Below the pieces are notes generated by a model. That model was not told the DNA's origin, searched no databases, and saw nothing but the letters and a program-made list of their open reading frames with translations. The translations under genes and the position numbers were made by a program. From positions 1 through 64,000 of the forward strand of contig CAJQUW010007310.1 in assembly GCA_907163375.1 (NCBI GenBank): 64,000 nt of DNA. Reading direction: 5' to 3'. Of this stretch, positions 1-11,603 are shown in pieces (position 1 is the first letter of the stretch; each line of letters starts with the position of its first letter). This DNA comes from Prostheceraeus crozeri. Taxonomy: Eukaryota > Platyhelminthes > Polycladida > Euryleptidae.

Positions 1-189
1 GCGGTGGAATAAATGCATGCATGGCAGGATTCGTAATAATGTTGCTTTTGACATTGGTCTCAAACAAATTGCACAATTATCGGACACTTGCATTGTCACC
101 AACAGTAATTTTATCAATCATCTGTGTTGGCCAATTTATACCTTAGCCTCTTGCACACTATTCGGATCTTTGTAAGCATTTTCTGACAA
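1..189. other. Unannotated AT-rich sequence
   Basis: I see no gene, element end or repeat here before the 21-bp satellite begins. Confidence 0.4.
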
Positions 190-413
190 CTGAGAAGTGC
201 TTAAATTAAACTGATGCATTCTGAAATATATTTCACCGTTTCTGAAATTAAAACTTGACATCTGAATTTGCAAGTGACCAATTCTGAATGTGAAATGGGG
301 ATTTCTGAAATATAAATGATGTATTCTGAATTACTTCTAGCGTCTGAATTATAAGTGCAGATATCTCAAATTGAAATGACCGGTTCTGAAATATAAACTG
401 TAAATCTGAAATA

Positions 414-2263
414 CAGGGCTGGAAGATATAAACCGTAACACCGTTTTATTGAAGCTATTTTTCTGTTTATTTAGTGGATAATTGTGTATTTGGCTTTTTA
501 CGATATCATATTTTCTCTTATTATGATATATTCGCCTTTGTGGTATGCGAAAAGTTAATGATAGAATATTTCAACAGTATTTACCATAAAAATATTCTTA
601 TTACATATTTCATATCAAAAAACTACGTGATCCACAAAACCTGTGAATCATAGTGGTCTGCTTTATCCATAATGAATTGAATAATTCTGTCACAATTAAA
701 ATTAAAATTCCATATAAATTTAACAAGTTTAATAAATCCGGATACTCAAGGAATCAAATTGAACGAAATTGCGGCTGCTATCCATTACAGGGGTAGTCGT
801 GAGTCATGACTCACAAGCATTGGCTGAATACAGTCGCATACGGTATTGGGAAACACTCCATATGGCAACGGTGATGTTGGCATCCCTCTCAGAGCTCAGT
901 ATGATGTCATTGGTCTATTCGGTTCTCCAATGGTACATGTATCACTGATAAGCTCTAACGCTTTCCGTGATTAATCCAAATTCATTGACTGTGGGCTTTT
1001 ATACGCAATGCGTTTGTCACACGACCAACGTATCCAAATCGTGACGCTTCAAGAGACTGGTTGGAGCTATCGGGCTCTGGCTCAACATTTTGGGGTTCGT
1101 CCAGCTACAGTTTCCGATCTTATCAATAAACATCGAAAGACAGGCTCCGTCAACGATTTGCCACACCAGAGAAGGCCCAAGAAGACTACTCCTAGGCTAG
1201 ATCGATACATTCTTCGAGAGACTGTACGATGTCCACAGTTGAGCAGTCGCGCCTTGTCCCAGCAGCTGAACCAAGCCACAGGTGTTGAACTCAGCGCTAG
1301 ATCCATCCGTTCCCGACTTCTTCACGCAGGCTTCCATTCTTACGTTGCTCAAAAGAAACCTCTTCTGACAGCCAGACATCGTCTTGCACGACTTCAGTGG
1401 GCCCGGGAGCGAGTCAACATGACCGTTGAAGAATGGCGGGCAGTTCTTTTCAGTGATGAAACTCCACTTCACTTGATCCAGAATTCCAGACGATATTACA
1501 GAAGCAGGCGGGGTTCCGGACGTGTCGAAGATGTGGTGCGACCCAGACTCCAGGGAGGAGGCGGGAGCATGATGGTCTGGGGCGCCTGTTGTGGAAATGG
1601 ACGGTCTGTGGAATTGCACCGAGTTCCAGCAACACTAAACGCAAGCGGCTACATCGAGATCTTGGAGGACAAAGTTCTTCCCTTCATAAATGAAAATCCA
1701 GGTGTGGTGTTCCAGCAAGATAACGCGACTTCATACAAAGCTCGAACAACAATGGCATTTCTCGAGGAACATGGAATTGTGACGATGACGTGGCCCGCCT
1801 GCAGCCCAGATCTGAACCCGATCGAAAACATTTGGGCTTACCTGAAATCGGACCTGGACAAGCAAACGATTACGATTCTCGATCGCTTATTCCAGAGTGC
1901 TTTCCAGATCATGCGTGAAATCCCGCATGAAATCATCACCAATCTGATGGAGTCAATGCCTGAGCGCTGTAGACAAGTCATTGCACGCCATGGACGATCA
2001 ATCAACTACTGAGTGCGGACAACACACTTGAATTACACTCTTGATGGTGAATGCTGTTTAATCGTTTCTCAAAGCTTTAACGTTGTATTGTGTTAAATAA
2101 ATTGGAAGAAATCAAACTTAAGTTAGTTTTATATCCAATAATTAAATGTGAGTCGAAAGTAGGAAATAATTCGTTTCTTAAACATTGAAATACGACTTTA
2201 TTGTAATTAAAAGATAATATCAAAGAACAAAATAGGTGTTACGGTTTATATCTTCCAGCCCTG
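414..2263 (+). mobile_element. Tc1-like DNA transposon, complete
   Basis: The element is 1,850 bp with terminal inverted repeats starting CAGGGCTGGAAGATATAAAC (about 30 bp, essentially perfect) and a TA target duplication at 412-413 and 2264-2265. It carries one uninterrupted transposase ORF. The intact ORF and near-identical ends imply recent insertion. The target was the ~21-bp satellite. Confidence 0.95.
1008..2012 (+). CDS. Tc1 transposase, DD34E
   Basis: This is a 334-aa cut-and-paste transposase that would bind the element's own inverted repeats and move it to TA sites. Residues 1-110 form the paired helix-turn-helix DNA-binding region, with a basic stretch at 52-60 (PHQRRPKKT). The RNase H-like catalytic domain shows D150 in FSDET, D238 in FQQDNAT and E273 in PDLNPIENIW. 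There are 34 residues between the last two, which is the Tc1 signature. The first ATG of the frame gives the family's usual length (about 340 aa). I see no frameshift or stop. Antisense ORFs over this region are shadows. Confidence 0.95.
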   Translation: MRLSHDQRIQIVTLQETGWSYRALAQHFGVRPATVSDLINKHRKTGSVNDLPHQRRPKKTTPRLDRYILRETVRCPQLSSRALSQQLNQATGVELSARSIRSRLLHAGFHSYVAQKKPLLTARHRLARLQWARERVNMTVEEWRAVLFSDETPLHLIQNSRRYYRSRRGSGRVEDVVRPRLQGGGGSMMVWGACCGNGRSVELHRVPATLNASGYIEILEDKVLPFINENPGVVFQQDNATSYKARTTMAFLEEHGIVTMTWPACSPDLNPIENIWAYLKSDLDKQTITILDRLFQSAFQIMREIPHEIITNLMESMPERCRQVIARHGRSINY

Positions 2264-2590
2264 TATAAATGACACTTTCTTAAATATATATCGTCTTTTC
2301 TGGAATTCTGAAATATAAATGACTAAAAATGAATTATAAATGATCATTTCTGAAATATAAAGTCTATTTCTAAATTAGAAATGACAAAGTCTGAAATATA
2401 AGTGTTGCATTCTCAAATATAAATTATTTAAACACACGCACAAAAATTCTCTGAAATTAAAATGTTGTTGTTAAAAATATAAATGCTTCAATCTGAAATA
2501 TAAACTTGAAATGCTGAAATAAATCTGCTGGATTCTTGAATATAACTGCAGAGTTCTGTAATTAAAGTGGAAATGTTGTAGTTCTCAATT

Positions 2591-3527
2591 TAGTGATTAT
2601 CCAATTCACAGCAAGATACGCGTGCAAAGCTGCATTGCGTTTACAATGTTGAAGGATGAAGTTTATCAGATTTATCTCTAAGGTCAACCCTAGGCTGAGG
2701 TGAAGGCGAAAAGTCAAAAAAACGCCAAAGATCTGGGTAAGCTGGTCAATAAAACAATGATTATTAATCGCTCTGAGATTACATCATTGTATTAGATGAG
2801 GTCGAATGTCAAATCATTCAAACTTTTTGTTCAAATATCACAAAAATCGCACATTTCAGTATTTAGTTTCTGCAGGTGAAGAAACAACCCAATTCGGTTA
2901 CTTATCGGGCACTGAGGCTAAAGGCAATATACTTCTGAAAAATTCAATAATTACTGATCAGATGCAGAACTAAAAAGTACAAGAATAATAACAAAAGTCA
3001 TACTTTACATTTGAATTTCAAATTTCAAACATGCATACATAATAAGCAGATAATTTCAAATTCAAAGTGAATATTTCTATATCAGTAGGAAGAATCCTTT
3101 ATGTGATCTAAACTTATTTCATCAGGAATATGCATTATAAGTGAATGTGCACCAAAATCAGCCAAAATATTCCAAACATTCAAAGTTTAAAATAGCTCTC
3201 ACGCCAAAAGAATTGTGTGAAATTTATTATCCTTCTGTCAAAAGTTGCATAATACAAAGAACGTAAGCTACTAGAGATCCGGTGGCCATAGCTTGCTTGG
3301 TTTGAAAGATATTCAAAAAATTTGGCGGGGGAGCGTTTTTCGCACCACTGGGGCGAGAGTTAACAGTTAGTGCGGATGAATACTGTGAACGAAGCTGCTT
3401 GCCTACATTTTCTCGTTCAATGCTGTGAACGCATCACAGGAATCACGTCACACTCGCCTGTATCTACAACACTGAGACCCTGTCATTCAATTGACAAATG
3501 AGCGATGACGATCGATGGCTTACCCCT
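2591..3527. other. No supported gene
   Basis: This is AT-rich sequence with no convincing ORF, splice-bounded exon or element end. It separates the satellite from the CACTA-type MITE. Confidence 0.4.
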
Positions 3528-3971
3528 CACTAGGTGACATGCCACGCTCAATTACGCGTAATTCACGCGTAATTACACATGACCTTAACATCCATGGCTA
3601 TGCGTGACATTGCGGCAACATCTGTCGGCAGTCCTGTTATATAGACTTTGCGTCTCATGTGTCTGCATGTATCAGAGGCTAAACAATGTGATAGGACCTC
3701 AATTTCATGCTAGGGGAAGACAGAACATGCTTAGCGATTCATACGTGGTTCTAACGGCAACGCAGACAACCGTAGACGACGCGCAAACTATAAACGCTCG
3801 CCCGCGCGTATTCATAAACATTCCCCATGTTTTAACAGCATCAGATCACATGATTTCTGACTCTTAGTGCAGCGCGCATGTACGCGGGTAGAAGAATAGA
3901 ATGTCTTTAACCACGGATGTTTAGGGTGTTCCGTAATTACGCGTGAATTACGCATGGCATGTCACCTAGTG
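3528..3971. mobile_element. CACTA-ended MITE, copy 1
   Basis: This 444-bp non-autonomous element has inverted ends CACTAGGTGACATGCCACGC (right end nearly the same) and a 2-bp CT duplication at 3526-3527 and 3972-3973. The CACTA terminus and short target duplication indicate the EnSpm/CACTA superfamily. A second copy lies in the opposite orientation at 39017-39470. The 87-aa ORF inside is not shared cleanly between the copies and is not a gene. Confidence 0.85.
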
Positions 3972-4639
3972 CTGACTGTTTGCGTTAACCTTACTCATTG
4001 CTTGCTATTGTCTTCAGTATGTCTAGAAAAAGTGCCCCACCAAGCTGGATGGGAAGAGAAAAAAGGCGATGCAATTGCATCAACACCAAGCTACATACAA
4101 AAGCAGATGCATAAAATTGTGCTTCATGTGACAACTGACACAAGTGAGGATCACGACATGGTCAGCTTTCTTTATTTATCTCGATGTTTCGTTGCTTAAT
4201 TTATTAACGGCATGGGTAACAGATTGCCATCTTTTGATACTGTTTTCACAAATGGCAGGTTTTGCTAACCTATAGCTCATAACCATTGCGGTGGTGAAAA
4301 GGTTCTCTTCGTGCTCTTTCTCATAAAAAGTCCGAAATTTTTATGATATTCTTTTGATATCTCTTGATATTGATCAACAACTGCCTATCGGTGCTGGCAA
4401 TTTAGAAGACTTGCTCGTTGCTTATGTTAAGAATACATGAGATCCTCTAACATCCCTCTCTCAAGCAAATATAAAGGCTAGAAGCCAAAGTAGGCCATGC
4501 ATATTTCCACAACCATATTCGACTCTGAATCTGCTGATTCGCAGGTCCCTAGATAGAGGATATTATACACTTCAGCTTTTACTGTAATAAAAATCCATGC
4601 GAAGCAAACTGATGTACGCACAAGAATTTTGAATCATGA
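3972..4639. other. No supported gene
   Basis: Two short ORFs occur here, but neither resembles a known protein nor has splice context. No element ends are recognised. Confidence 0.35.
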
Positions 4640-4755
4640 TACCATAATTCCTTCTGCATTACTATCATGATCATTCAACTCCGTGGTAATTTCTTCAGAA
4701 CTGTAAAACTTTGCATATCTCACACTTGGTAGCAATTACCAACTATATAGACTAA
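4640..4755. repeat. Fragment of repeat X
   Basis: About 110 bp resemble the internal part of repeat X at 61935-62050, sharing TGCATATCTCACA and neighbouring words. Neither X terminus is present, so this is an old truncated piece. Confidence 0.6.
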
Positions 4756-4827
4756 TACGTAAAAAATGAGGGAAAGTTGCATTTTGGGATGACGACCAAG
4801 GGCCTCTTAGGTCAAAAAATGCCCAAT

Positions 4828-5033
4828 AACAATGAACATCAAAATCAAAACACTTTAATAAGAACGTAATCCAAGAGCGCTTTCGTGGTCTCTTTTCATT
4901 TACAACGACCAAGTGAAATGAAATGCAACAAACGGGTCATTTCACTTGGCCTTGGCACATAAATGGAGATCACGAAAGCGCTCGTGCACTGCGTTCTTAT
5001 TAAATTGTTTTGATTTTGGTGTTTATTGTTACT
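4828..5033. repeat. Fold-back inverted repeat, ~90-bp arms
   Basis: The left arm (about 4828-4925) and right arm (about 4937-5033) are imperfect reverse complements. Both contain AGCGCTTTCGTG or its complement, and CACTTGG or CCAAGTG near the centre. Transcribed, it would form one long hairpin. It could be a MITE or the tail hairpin of a retroelement. No target duplication was identified. Confidence 0.75.
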
Positions 5034-5356
5034 GGGAGTTGTTTTGGATTAATGAATAGGGCGACTACCTTTATTTTCAAATCCACTGGCCATCACAGCT
5101 GTTTCAAAAGCCTCCGAGGTGATTCTAATTACACATTATTTGTATTTAAAGGCAAGGAAATATAGACAACGGATGCGAATCAAATGCCTGTTACAATGGC
5201 AAAAAAAACATCCAGAGCAAGATGAAGAAGAGATTGGAAAATTGCGTATATCGAAATATCAAATTAAATATCAATATTCTCATTGGAAAAGCAATTTCCA
5301 ATCAAAATTGTCAACGTTCCTTTTAAGTGCTCATAACTCCTTCATCGGTGAAGAAA

Positions 5357-6520
5357 ATGTCGACCTTTAATAACGGAACAGATATTCTCACTTTGATTGA
5401 TAAGATAAAGCTTACTCCATGGCTCATATTCTCCGTTCTGATTGCACTTGGCGGAACCCTGTCCAACGGTTACACCATCTTTATCCTCGGATATCACAAT
5501 GAAATAAAAAAGTCCCATTATTTCTTGGTATTTGCCCTGTGCATTTCTGATTTCCTTTGTAACGGAATCTTTGTTCCCATAGAAATCTGGAAGACTTATG
5601 TCTTCTTCACTGTCTATCACATGGTCATAGATTCCGACTCCTCCTTCTGTTTCAGCAGTGGAATCATATACAATTTAGTTCTATCAATTTCTGTGTGCAC
5701 ACAGTTTCTAATAGCATTCAGCAGATTGCTCGCGGTGTTCGCGCCGATATTCTTCAAGACCAGAGTCAATCAAAAATCAATTGCTATTCTATGGATTTTG
5801 GCAGCAATTGTAGGCAATGGAATTTATTACATTATTCTCACTCTGTCAGGGTCGCTGAATTTTGCTCAGAATGAATCAATGGGAGATTGTGACCCGTCTG
5901 GAGAGAATAGTCTGATGGATTTACTTTTCCGGATGACGGCTGGCCTGTTTCCCTTGATTCTCACGATTACATTCTATACGTTCATTCTTTTCCGCATCAT
6001 TTGTGTGCGGACTACGGAAAAGAGAAAAGCAGTCATCAAGAGAGCAAGTGGATGTTTGAGTATGTTTGCTCGTGCGGCCTTGTACGCTATCCTTATTCTA
6101 CCAACCATAGCTTTGAGAGCTCCGGGAATATCGTTGGATTTATGGTTCAAATTGTTGTTTCGAATCTCTTATGCAAGTAATCCGGTAAGAACATTTCGAT
6201 GCAGATGTGTGCTTTGTTTTCCGCAGAAAATGCTTCACTCGAAAGTGAGCTCTCATTTGATTTTTGCTGTAAAGACGTGATTACATGTAATGTTGAACAA
6301 TATCTTCAGAAGATACTGAATGATGAATAACGCATCTGTCAGTGCATAATCCTTTCAGCTAAGGAGTTGGCAAAAAGCATTCATTGACGGGATTTTCGAC
6401 CTAATGAGCACGATGCACGGTGAATTCATCTCTCCATCTTTCCATAATCGAGATGGGAACTGTATGGGAATCTTAGTTATCTTTCAGTGGCAACAGGGAG
6501 GCCTGTATGGATGCATATGA
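5357..6520 (+). CDS. Rhodopsin-like GPCR, two exons
   Basis: This is a predicted seven-transmembrane receptor. Exon 1 (5357-6183) starts at an ATG in AGAAAATGTCG and encodes an extracellular N-terminus with an N-glycosylation site (NGT), TM1 with LSNGYT, TM2 with ALCISDF, TM3 after a cysteine in SSFCFSS, TM4 with the conserved Trp (ILWIL), TM5 and TM6. It ends inside the TM7 motif at SNP, exactly before GTAAGAAC (donor, phase 0). The best acceptor is at 6358 (CCTTTCAG). Exon 2 then reads LRSWQKAFIDGIFDL and stops at 6520. The DRY box is replaced by FSRLLAV and no CWxP is visible in TM6. The ligand is unknown. Exon 2 is a prediction; exon 1 is firm. Confidence 0.75.
6184..6358 (+). other. Predicted GPCR intron
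   Basis: GT-AG intron of 175 bp: donor GTAAGAAC after the NP of TM7, acceptor CCTTTCAG. Splicing here keeps the frame and yields a short cytoplasmic tail with a basic/aromatic helix-8-like start. Reading through the donor gives a cysteine/arginine-rich tail instead. Confidence 0.55.
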
Positions 6521-7099
6521 TGTAGCTATATGTCTGTGTAATGGGTTATCATGCCAAACACTCTTCCAGACGTGCTCAATGATTCCGAAGTCACAAATGC
6601 TCCATTTGTTTACTTCAGAGTAAATATATACACGAGTATTCGATGACTCTCGGCTCACCTTGCATGTGATTAAAATGACAAGACATATCTCGACATGCCC
6701 TCACCTCGATTGATCACCACTAGCGAAGACACCCACGGAACCACAGCGATGAAGAAGCAAACGCGAAGTGGCAATCAATGAACCAGAATAAGATGATAAA
6801 CACCGAACATGATTACGGCAGGAAATGCGATAACGTACCATAATGAGAAATTTACCGCAAAGTCATAAATTGAAATGATTCCTAAAAGCTATGTGCAGTT
6901 TATACATGTGCATCAGCATTCAGCTGCGACGAAGACTAAAATAAAATTCAATTGATCAATTTAAGATAAAATGATTCCAAATGCTATTAATTTCAGCACC
7001 AGTGTCAAGGTTGTACAGAAACTCCTTATACCCACGGATGTAGTGCGTTGTTTTTTACTTTATTTTGGAGAATTCAGTGGGAACTCTATTCAAACGAGC
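6521..7099. other. No supported gene
   Basis: Downstream flank of the GPCR. I see no further exon or recognisable repeat. Confidence 0.35.
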
Positions 7100-7270
7100 T
7101 CGAATTCTGGTAAACATGCACCTAAAATCAAAACTACGGATGACGGCAAAAGCAATGAACTCTATTGTGTCAACTACAATGACTGTCATCAGTATTGCAT
7201 TGGAGAAATTGGCAGACGCTTGAGAACAGATGCATTGCTTACCTATATTTCTAAAACTATGGTGCAATAA
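7100..7270 (+). mobile_element. Penelope-like GIY-YIG fragment
   Basis: The reading frame contains ELYCVNYNDCHQYCIGEIGR, which matches the start of the Penelope-type endonuclease (cysteine pair, then YIGE-like core, then RRLRT). Only this piece of the element remains and it looks eroded. Confidence 0.6.
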
Positions 7271-8227
7271 TATAGAGTAATGGCAGATTGTACATTGTTG
7301 CCTGCTGTCGGCAGGCAGCAATATGCATCACCCGACCGTGATTTTTCAAATGCTACTTGTAACATGCATGTAGAAGTTGATGCTAAGATCGCAGACTTAT
7401 AAACTGTGGACGAATATAACTTTATAGCAGGCGTTTTAAAAGCAGAAATATGAGAAATCTGAGGCCACGCAGCGGTCGAAGATTTCTTACATACTGCTTG
7501 AAAAAAGCGTGCTATATTTCTATTGCCTCATAGTTCAGGGCATGGAAGTAGATCATAGAAATCTACATGTAGTATGGAAGTTTGATATCTTGCCTATGTA
7601 CAATGATGGCACATGGAAAAATCTATGGTTTGTAGATCAGATTCGATTTAAAACAATGTATCATAGTCAAACTATTCGCCAAGTTGGTTGTGGAACTTGT
7701 TGACAGCAAATTGCAGGATTTTCTTGAAGAGAATTTTAAGTGAGATGGTGGCATTGTTTCATGTGAAATAGCCTACTATTCCATGGATCAATATGCTGTG
7801 TCTATTTGTAGCAGTCATTGACAACTATTATGCAATTTTTCTACACTGGAATGCGAATTAAAATTTGGTTCAAAGAGTCATAATTGAAAGTGGTCGGTGT
7901 ACTGGTTGTAAGAATATCTCAAAAATTCACAGATAAAATTTCTAATTATTGGATAAGTTCTCCGTCAAGCGGTACACCCAGCGCCTGGAATAAACACACT
8001 GAAAGCTTCTCTACTACTATCATTTCTCAGATAAACAGAATGTCCCTGGAACTCTTCAATTGATCATTGAATGACGTATGTGATATACTGTGATTATGTT
8101 TTGGCAGCTGATATTCATATGCATGCATAGATTTTGAAAATTGTTCAGATATAATGTACAAGGGAGCCCTTTAAAGTAAAATGAATGGCTAAAATTTATT
8201 GGCCTCTGATTTCAAGCTAGAGTAATG
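7271..8227. other. No supported gene
   Basis: AT-rich sequence with only short, unrecognised ORFs, ending at the TA duplication of the mariner. Confidence 0.35.
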
Positions 8228-8229
8228 TA

Positions 8230-9696
8230 CGAGGGGCGTTCCAAAAGTATCCGGATTAAGCCCATAACTTTAAGAGTAATTATCTTATGCCTCTGAAGTT
8301 TTGATATGTTGAACCCATTATCATCATTAATAAGCACAAAAAAATTTCATCCCGATATCTTTATTAGTTACAAAGCTGCAAATATTTTAGTAATGTCACT
8401 ACTTAAAATTTAATGACGACCAAAAACAATATTTTGTCAAAAAAGAAAAATGGATATTTAAACATTCTTTATCAAAAAAGAAAAAGGGATACACGTTACA
8501 AACTAACAGTCTTCTTGTGGCAGAGCAACCTTCTCAATGTAGTCACCTTGCAACATGATGCACTTCTTCCAACGATCTTCAAGTTTGCGAATGGCAGACT
8601 TGAACCATTCAGGTGAGATGGACGCCAACACTGATCTCATCTTCTGTTCCAACTCCTCCCTTGTGTCGAAATGCATTCCACGCAGAATGCTTTTCATGTG
8701 AGGAAATAAGGCATAATCCGATGGTGCCAGGTCTGGGCTGTATGGCGGATGCGGTGCGATGTCCCAACACAAATCATCTATCCTCTCCATTGTTTTCCGA
8801 GCGGTGTGGGGTCTGGCGTTGTCTTGATGGAGCAGGATCACTTTCGATTTCTTCCCTGGACGGCGATGTCGAAGATGGTGATGGACTTCTTGCAATACTC
8901 CACAGTAGTAATCCGCATTGATTGTAGTGGAGTCGGGAAGAAAGTCCAAGTGGATGATGCCTTGTTCATCCCAGAAAGCAGTCAACATGATCTTCTTTGC
9001 CATTGGAGAAGACTTTGCTTTCACGGGGGGCGTGGAACCTTCGTCAACCACTGCTTTGATGCTTCTTTGGTTTCGGGAGAGAAGTATGGCAGCCAAGTTT
9101 CATCAGTTGTCATGAAGCGTGCCCAGTATCCATCAGCTCCCTCGGTTTGAAGCGCCAGCACATTTTCTTGTGAGCATTCCTTCCTTCGAGTTCTTTGGTC
9201 TGAATTCAGCAGTTTTGGCACCCAACGAGCACACAGTTTACTCAATTGAAGATGGTCTTTCAAGATGCGGTGTACAGTTCCACGAGATAAGCCGAGCTTG
9301 ATGGTGATTTCAGAAACTGTAGACCGTCGGTCTTCCATTATCACATTCTCGACATTCGCGATTGCATGTTGGCTAGTGGCATCCGCTGGGCGACCCGATC
9401 GACTTTCATCGCTGATGTTCTGGCGACCTTCAAGAAATTGTTTTGCCGCCCATGCAAAAACCTGAGTTCGTGACAAAGCAGATGAGCCAAGTTGATTGAC
9501 TAGCCTCGAATGAATTTCTGTTGGTGTAGACCCCTCGAATGTCAAAAAGGCGATGATTGCGCGCTGGCTCTCCGGTTTCTGTATACCCGTGCTTATTAAT
9601 GATGATAATGGGTTCAACATACCTAAACTTCAGAGGCATAAGATCATTACTCTCAAAGTTATGGACTCAGTCCGGATACTTTTGGAACGCCCCTCG
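8230..9696 (-). mobile_element. Mariner transposon, frameshifted
   Basis: The element is 1,467 bp with ends CGAGGGGCGTTCCAAAAGTA in inverted orientation and TA duplications at 8228-8229 and 9697-9698. The transposase runs on the minus strand. The inverted ends remain very similar, so inactivation is comparatively recent. Confidence 0.93.
8503..9620 (-). pseudogene. Mariner transposase, DD34D, one frameshift
   Basis: The N-terminal frame (9620 down to about 9040) carries the helix-turn-helix region and the first catalytic Asp in TTDETW. The C-terminal frame (about 9060 down to 8503) carries the second in LHQDNARPH and the third in SPDLAPSD, with 34 residues between them, as in true mariners. 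The two frames overlap near 9030-9070, around the 'SKQWL' segment, indicating a single indel. The combined length is close to the usual ~345 aa. Apart from the frame change the motifs are preserved. Confidence 0.92.
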
Positions 9697-9698
9697 TA

Positions 9699-10185
9699 TG
9701 TTTTGTAAATCGACATTACAAGTTGCAAATGTGTCTGATTATACTCTTGATAGATATTAGAAGCGATATTTCAAAATGATGAGCGTACAAAATGTGTTAA
9801 AGGATTTCCTTCTTTGTCTTCCTGTCACCGCAATATTTTGTAAATTCATTATTGCTTTCGTGTCCATGATCTTTGGGCAAAGGGCGACAATCCAGATTAC
9901 AAATTGGTTTGATGAATATAAATGTCATCAGAAAGCTCGGAAACCAGATCGCACAAGTTGCATTTTGCACCAACTAAGTTCCACCGACGAGTGCCATAAT
10001 TTTCATGCAATTTCCATTCTAGGACTTTCTATGGTATTGTTAATTTCTATGGTTTAGGGAGTTCATAAATCGTGCAGGAATCATGAATGATGATGACGTG
10101 CATGGTTCATACCAATTATCATGTTAATACACTTTCTTAGTACAAATATTTCAAAATTTACATGGTACCCATTTTGAATGAATTT
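9699..10185. other. No supported gene
   Basis: A 93-aa ORF (9776-10057) has a hydrophobic start but no recognisable domain or splice context. I do not call it a gene. Confidence 0.3.
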
Positions 10186-10193
10186 CATTATTT

Positions 10194-10956
10194 CAAGGAT
10201 GCGGAGTCCTATCATTTTGATAGGACTCCGACTCCGGGGGTTGATAGGACTCCGACTCCGACTCCGGGTGGCAAGTATATATAGCCTATTTTTTTGAAAA
10301 AAACTGGTAACCTACATCATAGATCATTATAGCCCTACCTGAACCTATTTTTGGTGATCACTGCTGTATCAATTACCAATCATTATCGATAAAAGTTTAT
10401 CAAATGTCGCTTTAAGTTGGATGCAAGCGACTCGGCTCCTCCCATCTTCTTGATGAGAGCTTCACACGGTTTTTCTGCAGTCTCTACCAGGCAGGAAAAT
10501 TCCCCATCCTTCTCCAAAAAATATGAGCACACTTTCGATTTTAATATGCGCCTTGGAGGAGCCATCACACACGATTAACGTGAGGGTAAGAGGTAATGTT
10601 CTCAAACAAACTAGAATTTCATTTTTGTCTCTGACGTGACCTTTGCTGCGCAGGTGTGGCTAGGAAGGCTTGTCTTCTCTACTAAATTACCGAGTGAAAA
10701 GACAATCATTTTATCACTATCACGGTTCATTCCCTCAACTATTACAGGCCTTGCATGCATCAGTGTCTCTGTACTTTTGTTTGATGGAGAAAGTTGACAC
10801 CAAGACAGTGACAGCTATGCACGAGAATAAATAATTTGTTTGTGTTATACTTCAAGTCTAGTTATAAGCCGGAGTCCGGAGTCCTATCATTTGATAGGAC
10901 TCCGACTGCGACTCCAGCAAAAATGATAGGACTCCGACTCCGACTCCGCATCCCTA
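10194..10956. mobile_element. hAT element A, copy 1 (internally deleted)
   Basis: The 763-bp element is bounded by CAAGGATGCGGAGTC and GACTCCGCATCCCTA, decayed forms of the CAGGGATGCGGAGTC end seen in copy 3. Imperfect 8-bp duplications CATTATTT/CATCATTT (7/8) flank it. Subterminal GGAGTC repeats and the CAGNG-type end are hAT hallmarks. It keeps one exon-like BED finger segment and lacks the catalytic region. Related copies lie at 16895-17560 (inverted) and from 46626. Confidence 0.85.
10383..10568 (-). pseudogene. BED zinc-finger relic of hAT transposase
   Basis: The 61-aa ORF begins MAPPRRILKSKVCSYF and ends SNLKRHLINFYR. This fits the start of a BED finger (aromatic SKVxxYF, Cys, then SNLxxHL), the DNA-binding domain at the N-terminus of hAT transposases. 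The usual second Cys of the C-x2-C pair is not clear. The same segment, diverged, can be read in the copies at ~17250-17400 and ~46950-47130. It is a leftover first exon, not a working gene. Confidence 0.6.
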
Positions 10957-10964
10957 CATCATTT

Positions 10965-11603
10965 TAAGATCCGTAGAAGGAGACAGTCCGACACCAGAAG
11001 GTAACAATGATGAATTTAGACAATTTTCTAGTCGGCATGATCAGTGGAGTCGATGATTCTCTTCTTGATTTTTTCGTGAATCAATCAATCCAGTTCCAGA
11101 TTTATTACGGAACTCTCACATAGATTTGTAAATGAAATTGGAGAAATTGAACATACAGAATGTAGCGATGAAGAAAAGCACCGGTTGACACACTTAGAAA
11201 ACGAATGTATCCATTTGTCGACACAACAACAAACAAATCAACATATAAAGAAACTGAAAACTTTTAGGCTTGTGTGCAGACATCCCAATAGTGACGGAAA
11301 AGATATTCTGCGATTATCTGCGTCTATTCTACTCCGAACTAAGAACTGATAAATGCGAAATTTACTGTCCGAGAAGCTTAATATGTTTCCGTGCTCCGAT
11401 TCAACAATGCCTCACTTCTCCAGAGATCAGTAGCACAATCAATATAATAAATAGAAACAACTTCAAAAGGGCCAATGGTGTATTGCAATCCACGGTTGGA
11501 AAATATTTGTAAAGAACCCAGAAGAAAAACAGTTTATTCCAGGCAATTAATGATAAAGATATGAGCAGAATAAAACAATATTTTCGAAGAGATATCCTCC
11601 AAG
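10965..11603. other. No supported gene
   Basis: An 80-aa ORF at 11270-11512 has no recognisable domain. No element ends seen. Confidence 0.3.

Larger units (their letters stand above)
190..2590. repeat. Degenerate ~21-bp satellite, interrupted
   Basis: The stretches 190-413 and 2264-2590 are built from diverged units around the core TTCTGAAATATAAATGA. About ten consecutive units spaced roughly 20-22 bp apart can be read in 190-413. Phasing is looser on the right side, with some units missing. The Tc1 element at 414-2263 sits between the two halves and they resume at a TA dinucleotide, so the array is older than the insertion. The units differ from one another by several bases, which suggests an old, unhomogenised array. 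Confidence 0.75.

Noticed and set aside
190-413. Regularly spaced short repeats resembling a CRISPR array
   Set aside because: The units are degenerate, contiguous and AT-rich with no unique spacers, and the genome is animal: a satellite.
1082-1831. Four minus-strand ORFs over the Tc1 transposase
   Set aside because: They are antisense shadows of the 334-aa transposase frame.
8613-9465. Plus-strand ORFs over the mariner
   Set aside because: They are antisense shadows of the mariner transposase.
9776-10057. 93-aa ORF with a hydrophobic start as a secreted protein
   Set aside because: No clear cleavage site, no domain, and it lies between two transposons without promoter or exon evidence.
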